The notes under the pieces are model-generated. The model was not told where the DNA came from. It did no database searches and was given only the letters and a program-made list of their open reading frames with translations. From assembly GCF_018812025.1 (NCBI RefSeq), contig NC_063050.1:13976983-14040982 (forward strand): a stretch of 64,000 bases of DNA, read 5' to 3'. Shown piece by piece: positions 60,611 to 64,000 of the stretch. This DNA is from Megalobrama amblycephala. Taxonomy: Eukaryota; Chordata; Actinopteri; Cypriniformes; Xenocyprididae. The translations under genes and the position numbers were made by a program. Positions within the stretch are counted from its first letter, which is position 1; each line of letters begins with the position of its first letter.

Positions 60611-62749
60611 CTACATGCGTTTGTACAGATAGACGACACTCTTGCAGTTTGGACAGCGATGTTCAACATCTTTGCAGGAATCCACACAGAATGGAATCAG
60701 ACAACATGGCCAGATCCTGGATAGAAAAAAAAAACAGGTGATTTTGACAGTTTGTGTGTGTATTCAGGTATAAGCAGTATGTTTTTTCACTATTAGTGAT
60801 GTTTACGTGCACCCAAATAATCCATTTAAAATCAGATTGCTGGTTCAATCAGACTGAAATAAACGCTTCAACAGACCTGAATATAATCTGATCAATGGGA
60901 AAAATAAATGTGTAAATGCTTGAAATCTACTATTTTTTCACATTCAAAACGACCTTGCACACATGAGCAGTGCCGTGATGTTTACCTGCATTTTACAAAT
61001 GTGCGTATAGGCCTATGTTTATTTACATCTGTCAGTGGAGGATATTTTTAATAAATATTTGATAAAAAAGCTCTTCAGACATAAATGACGGCTTTCTTTT
61101 TATATAAGTCATCAAGAGAAAAATGACAGTTTGCAGTGACATTATGACAGAGGCTTCCTCTGGTTCTGAATGCGGTGACTGATGCACTGCACACGAGCTG
61201 ATCTCATTTGGAATACATGTAATGCGCATTGAATATATAAATCAGAGCGAATATATAAATAGGATGGCAACATTTAGGGTTCAAATAAACGAAACTTTCA
61301 GAATCTGAAATGGGATTGGATTCATTGGGATTGATGAAAATGAGTGCATGTAAACATATTGACTGTTTTCTTGAAGTACTTTGATTTCAGCTGTAGCAAA
61401 TGGCTCTTAAATTAGAAAATGACAGCTATAGACATTTGTTTCTTACAATAGGATGCCAAGACCTCCACAGATGGCCCAGGTAAGCAGGCCGTTGATGTAT
61501 CTGGTCTCTGTGACAATCTGCTGCTGGCAGTGAGGGCATTTCATCTGTCCCGGGACATCAGATAAACTCGGTGGCACGATCACCACCTGCGTCACTGCAA
61601 AACATTCGATTGTTTGGTTTTGTACACCCAGCATCCCAGCTAACAGAATTTTGTTATAAGAACGTTCTCTAAGTATTCAGTGTTGGTTCTGGGAACATTA
61701 AAAACGTCCAGTTTTCTTGACATTACAGGAACGTTTTAATAAGATATAATGTTCCTCAAACGTTCTTTCAACTTAATTTTGATCTAAAATTCAACATTGT
61801 AGGAACATTGATTTGGAATATTCCAAAAACATAAAAATACTCAGTTTCCTTAATGTTAGTAGAATGTTATTTAAAGGTTAGTATGATGTTCCTGAAACAT
61901 TCTGTCAATTATTCATGCAGAGATGTTTTTTGAAAACACCCACAATCGCTGATAAAGAAGCAATTCAACAATAGTCAGGGGTCAAGAGCTCAACTAAAGC
62001 AACCACCAACCTCCATGATGGTGACCTCAAACTAAACATCTAAACTTCTGTTAATTCTCAGTAAGAGCTTCTGTAGACGTGTGACAGAAATAAAGTCAGT
62101 CTGGTTAGTAATAAGAGAAGCTGGTAATGCTGGTTGTGGAGTTGTTTAATCAGATCTTCAGAGATTTAATGTCTTTTATCTTCAGTTCATCTAAGATTGA
62201 AGAAAGTTGTAGTTTGTGTTCTTATTTCTCTTTCTTTCAGTACTTGTTACATTTTATGTTCTTGGAATGTTCCAAATCTACATTCCTAGAATGTTGAATA
62301 TTAAACCATAATTAAGTTGAAAGAACGTTTGAGGAACATTATACCTTATAAAAACGTTCCTGTAATGTCAAGAAAATTGGACGTTTTTAATGTTCCCAGA
62401 ACCAACACTGAATATTTAGAGAACCTTCTTATAAAAAAATTCTGTTAGCTGGGATAGTTGGTCATCAGCATGTGTTGAAATAAGTACAGTGGTTTCCAAT
62501 GAGTAAGTACTAGGCAGTGAAATGTAGGCTGACCTGTGACAGGTGTTGATGCAGACTGGAATGCCACCGGCCCTGTAAAATATCATATGAAATTTCACAG
62601 AACCGGTTCAACTAATCTCTCTCAGGAGCATGGCTAAGGGTCAACTTACCTGGTTGAGGCTGGTATGCAACAGGTTGTATTTGGTAAGGCATGTTGGTTT
62701 GGTTCATCTGAGGACCAGGATATGGTGGGAGATTGGATCCTTTCTCCAT
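60611..62749 (-). CDS. LITAF-domain protein, gene C (130 aa, four coding exons)
   Basis: Minus-strand exons 62749-62650, 62572-62534, 61594-61447 and 60716-60611 join in phases 1, 1 and 2 at GT/AG sites to 393 nt. The start ATG lies ten bases into an exon beginning at 62759. The N-terminus has LPPY (7-10), an LPxY-type PY motif in place of gene B's PPxY. The linker is short because the second exon is only 39 nt. The LITAF domain has CPHC at 66-69, a hydrophobic stretch at about 82-107 ([20 protein letters not shown]) and HRCPNC at 115-120; it ends YKRM. It is the same orientation as gene B, 11 kb away, and diverged more from gene B than gene 1 did in the intron and leader. The long intron between 61594 and 62534 holds a MITE with LIR inside it. 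Confidence 0.92.
61633..62457. mobile_element. CCCAGCTAAC MITE with LIR inserted, gene C intron
   Basis: CCCAGCTAACAGAATTTTGT at the left and AAAATTCTGTTAGCTGGG at the right are inverted ends, with GTTCTGGGAACATT and AATGTTCCCAGAAC just inside. The centre (about 61960-62240) is LIR sequence, including GTCAAGAGCTCAACTAAAGC and GTTCATCTAAG. Confidence 0.75.
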
Positions 62750-63194
62750 TTTTAAAGATCTGTGAGATGAGAAAGAACAGAGATTAAACTGCCATTTCTT
62801 TTCTCCTTTAAGCTCTTTCCTTCAGAGCTCCATAATGTTATATTGACATATGATTTCCATGTACTCACAGCTTGTCCAGCAGGTCTGCCCCACCCTTATG
62901 CGTTCCAAGTATTTGTTTTAAACCATATTTTAAACAGATGAGAAGTATAATAATAAAAAGTGCTAAAGTCAACCTATCAAGAAATTATTATTTAACTTTC
63001 CAGCCCATATTCATGTCAGAATCACATACACACGGAAAGACTTCTTTGTATCTCTTTATGACGATTCAACAATTGAACATAAACCAAAACGGAGTATAAT
63101 AATCCTTAAACTTCAAAGGAACTTTTATACTGGCAACCAAACTAAGGCATCTTATTAAAATTTTTATCAATTTGAAATACATTAGAACACACAC

Positions 63195-63255
63195 CTGGTC
63201 ACTGGAGTTCTGTGAAAAGTCTTCCCTAGAAGTCACTGGTCGACTATAAGAGAGA
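63195..63255 (-). promoter_or_regulatory. Candidate gene C promoter and first exon
   Basis: On the minus strand TCTCTTATAGTCG resembles the TATA-like box of gene B. About 50 bases on, GTGACCAG is followed by a GTGTGTGT donor, giving a short non-coding exon. Another donor-like GTGAGTAC follows at about 62866. No paralog supports the choice. Confidence 0.3.
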
Positions 63256-63288
63256 AAACAATAAACTCACTGTTATGACTGCCAAAGC

Positions 63289-63316
63289 GAGAGAGAGAGA
63301 GAGAGAGAGAGGGAGG
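63289..63316. repeat. (GA)n microsatellite
   Basis: About eleven GA units followed by GGGAGGGAGG. Confidence 0.95.
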
Positions 63317-63908
63317 GAGGAGTGATATCCAGAAGGAAAGAAAATATATCTACATATACAGTATTTATGATCAATATATTAAATGGTTTAAATTTATTGT
63401 GGAATAATATTGTTTGTGTACTATGCAATAAACAAGCAGGAGCTGAATCAATGTGCGTATTTATGAAAGGGTCATGAAACCCCCTGTTCCAGCAGCAGTC
63501 AGTTCTCACCACAGTTTTGAGAAAGTGGGCGTGGTTAAGCTGCGGAGTGGAGGGGGATGAGGTGAGACTGACAACACAGCAACAGCTTTTGATTCAAGTT
63601 TTATTTAGCTCTCATTAAAAGCATCAAAGCTTCCCACAAACGCACACTGCAAATTACTTCTGCGTTAATATAAGACAGCTCAAAAACTTCCATTGATATT
63701 ATTTGCTGGTGTGTTGAGCATCAATAGTGTAATACTTAGTTTATAATCAGAATATACACTTAAATAGTCAGGCATAGCATTAAGTTTGTTATTCAAATGT
63801 AAGACAGCATAAAAAATAAATAAATAAATTCGACCATCAGTTTTCACACTTTTATGTGAAAAAAGCTTCAAAAATTAAATGTTTATTGTGCACTTTAGTT
63901 AGATTAAT

Positions 63909-64000
63909 TTAAAGGTGCCCTAGAATGTTTTTTCACAAGATGTAATATAAGTCTAAGGTGTCCCCTGAATGAGTCTGTGAAGTTTCAGCTCAAAATACCC
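63909..64000. repeat. Cyprinid repeat running off the window end
   Basis: TTTAAAGGTGCCCTAGAATG is a recognisable cyprinid MITE end; the other end lies beyond the window. Confidence 0.6.

Overview
The window is vertebrate nuclear DNA, almost certainly from a cyprinid (carp or zebrafish-like) fish. It is AT-rich, and its genes are split into short exons with GT/AG introns. It is dense with repeats typical of cyprinid genomes: TTAAAGGGATAGTTCACCC-type palindromes, hAT, Tc1, Harbinger-like and TTAA-inserting elements, a solo LTR, and (CA)n/(ATCC)n microsatellites. Nothing suggests a prokaryote, a CRISPR array or an operon. Most open frames are noise or TE shadows. The exon models come from splice sites, reading phase and mutual alignment of paralogs; no transcript evidence was available.

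The real genes are a small local cluster of LITAF-domain membrane proteins. Gene 1 (+, coding 28633-31454, 135 aa), gene B (-, coding 44525-49277, 168 aa) and gene C (-, coding 60611-62749, 130 aa) share exon phases, the CPxC...HxCPxC zinc-binding ends and the hydrophobic membrane-embedded stretch between them. Short non-coding first exons with a TATA-like box lie far upstream: 17.83-17.87 kb for gene 1, 53.56-53.62 kb for gene B, and a weaker candidate near 63.2 kb for gene C. At 57.24-57.61 kb the extreme 3' end of one LITAF copy abuts another copy of the first exon and promoter, which looks like the scar of a deleted fourth gene. Gene 1 also keeps a dead relic of an exon that is intact in gene B.

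Layout. 0.3-4.4 kb: satellite-like higher-order repeat arranged as a large inverted repeat. 5.3-10.1 kb: two hAT elements and a Tc1 element with a dead transposase; the Tc1 sits in the stop codon of an unrecognised gene end. 10-17.5 kb: a 111-bp MITE, a 1.3-kb foldback repeat and a three-level transposon nest. 17.8-31.8 kb: gene 1, with a roughly 10.7-kb first intron full of elements. 32.5-33.5 kb: hAT. 34.8-43.0 kb: an 8.2-kb nest of at least nine elements, up to four levels deep. 43-53.6 kb: a paralogous segment and gene B. 54.9-56.0 kb: an element carrying a RecQ-like helicase fragment. 57.2-57.6 kb: LITAF remnant. 58.0-59.5 kb: nested hATs. 60.6-63.3 kb: gene C.

The most distinctive non-genic feature is a family of long inverted-repeat (foldback) elements, called LIR here. 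They recur throughout the window in intact palindromic and fragmentary forms, several of them inside LITAF introns. LITAF-family proteins act at endosomal/lysosomal membranes. The copies differ in their N-terminal PY (WW-domain-binding) motif: gene B has it, gene C has a variant, and gene 1 has lost it. This suggests subfunctionalisation after local, partly inverted, duplication.
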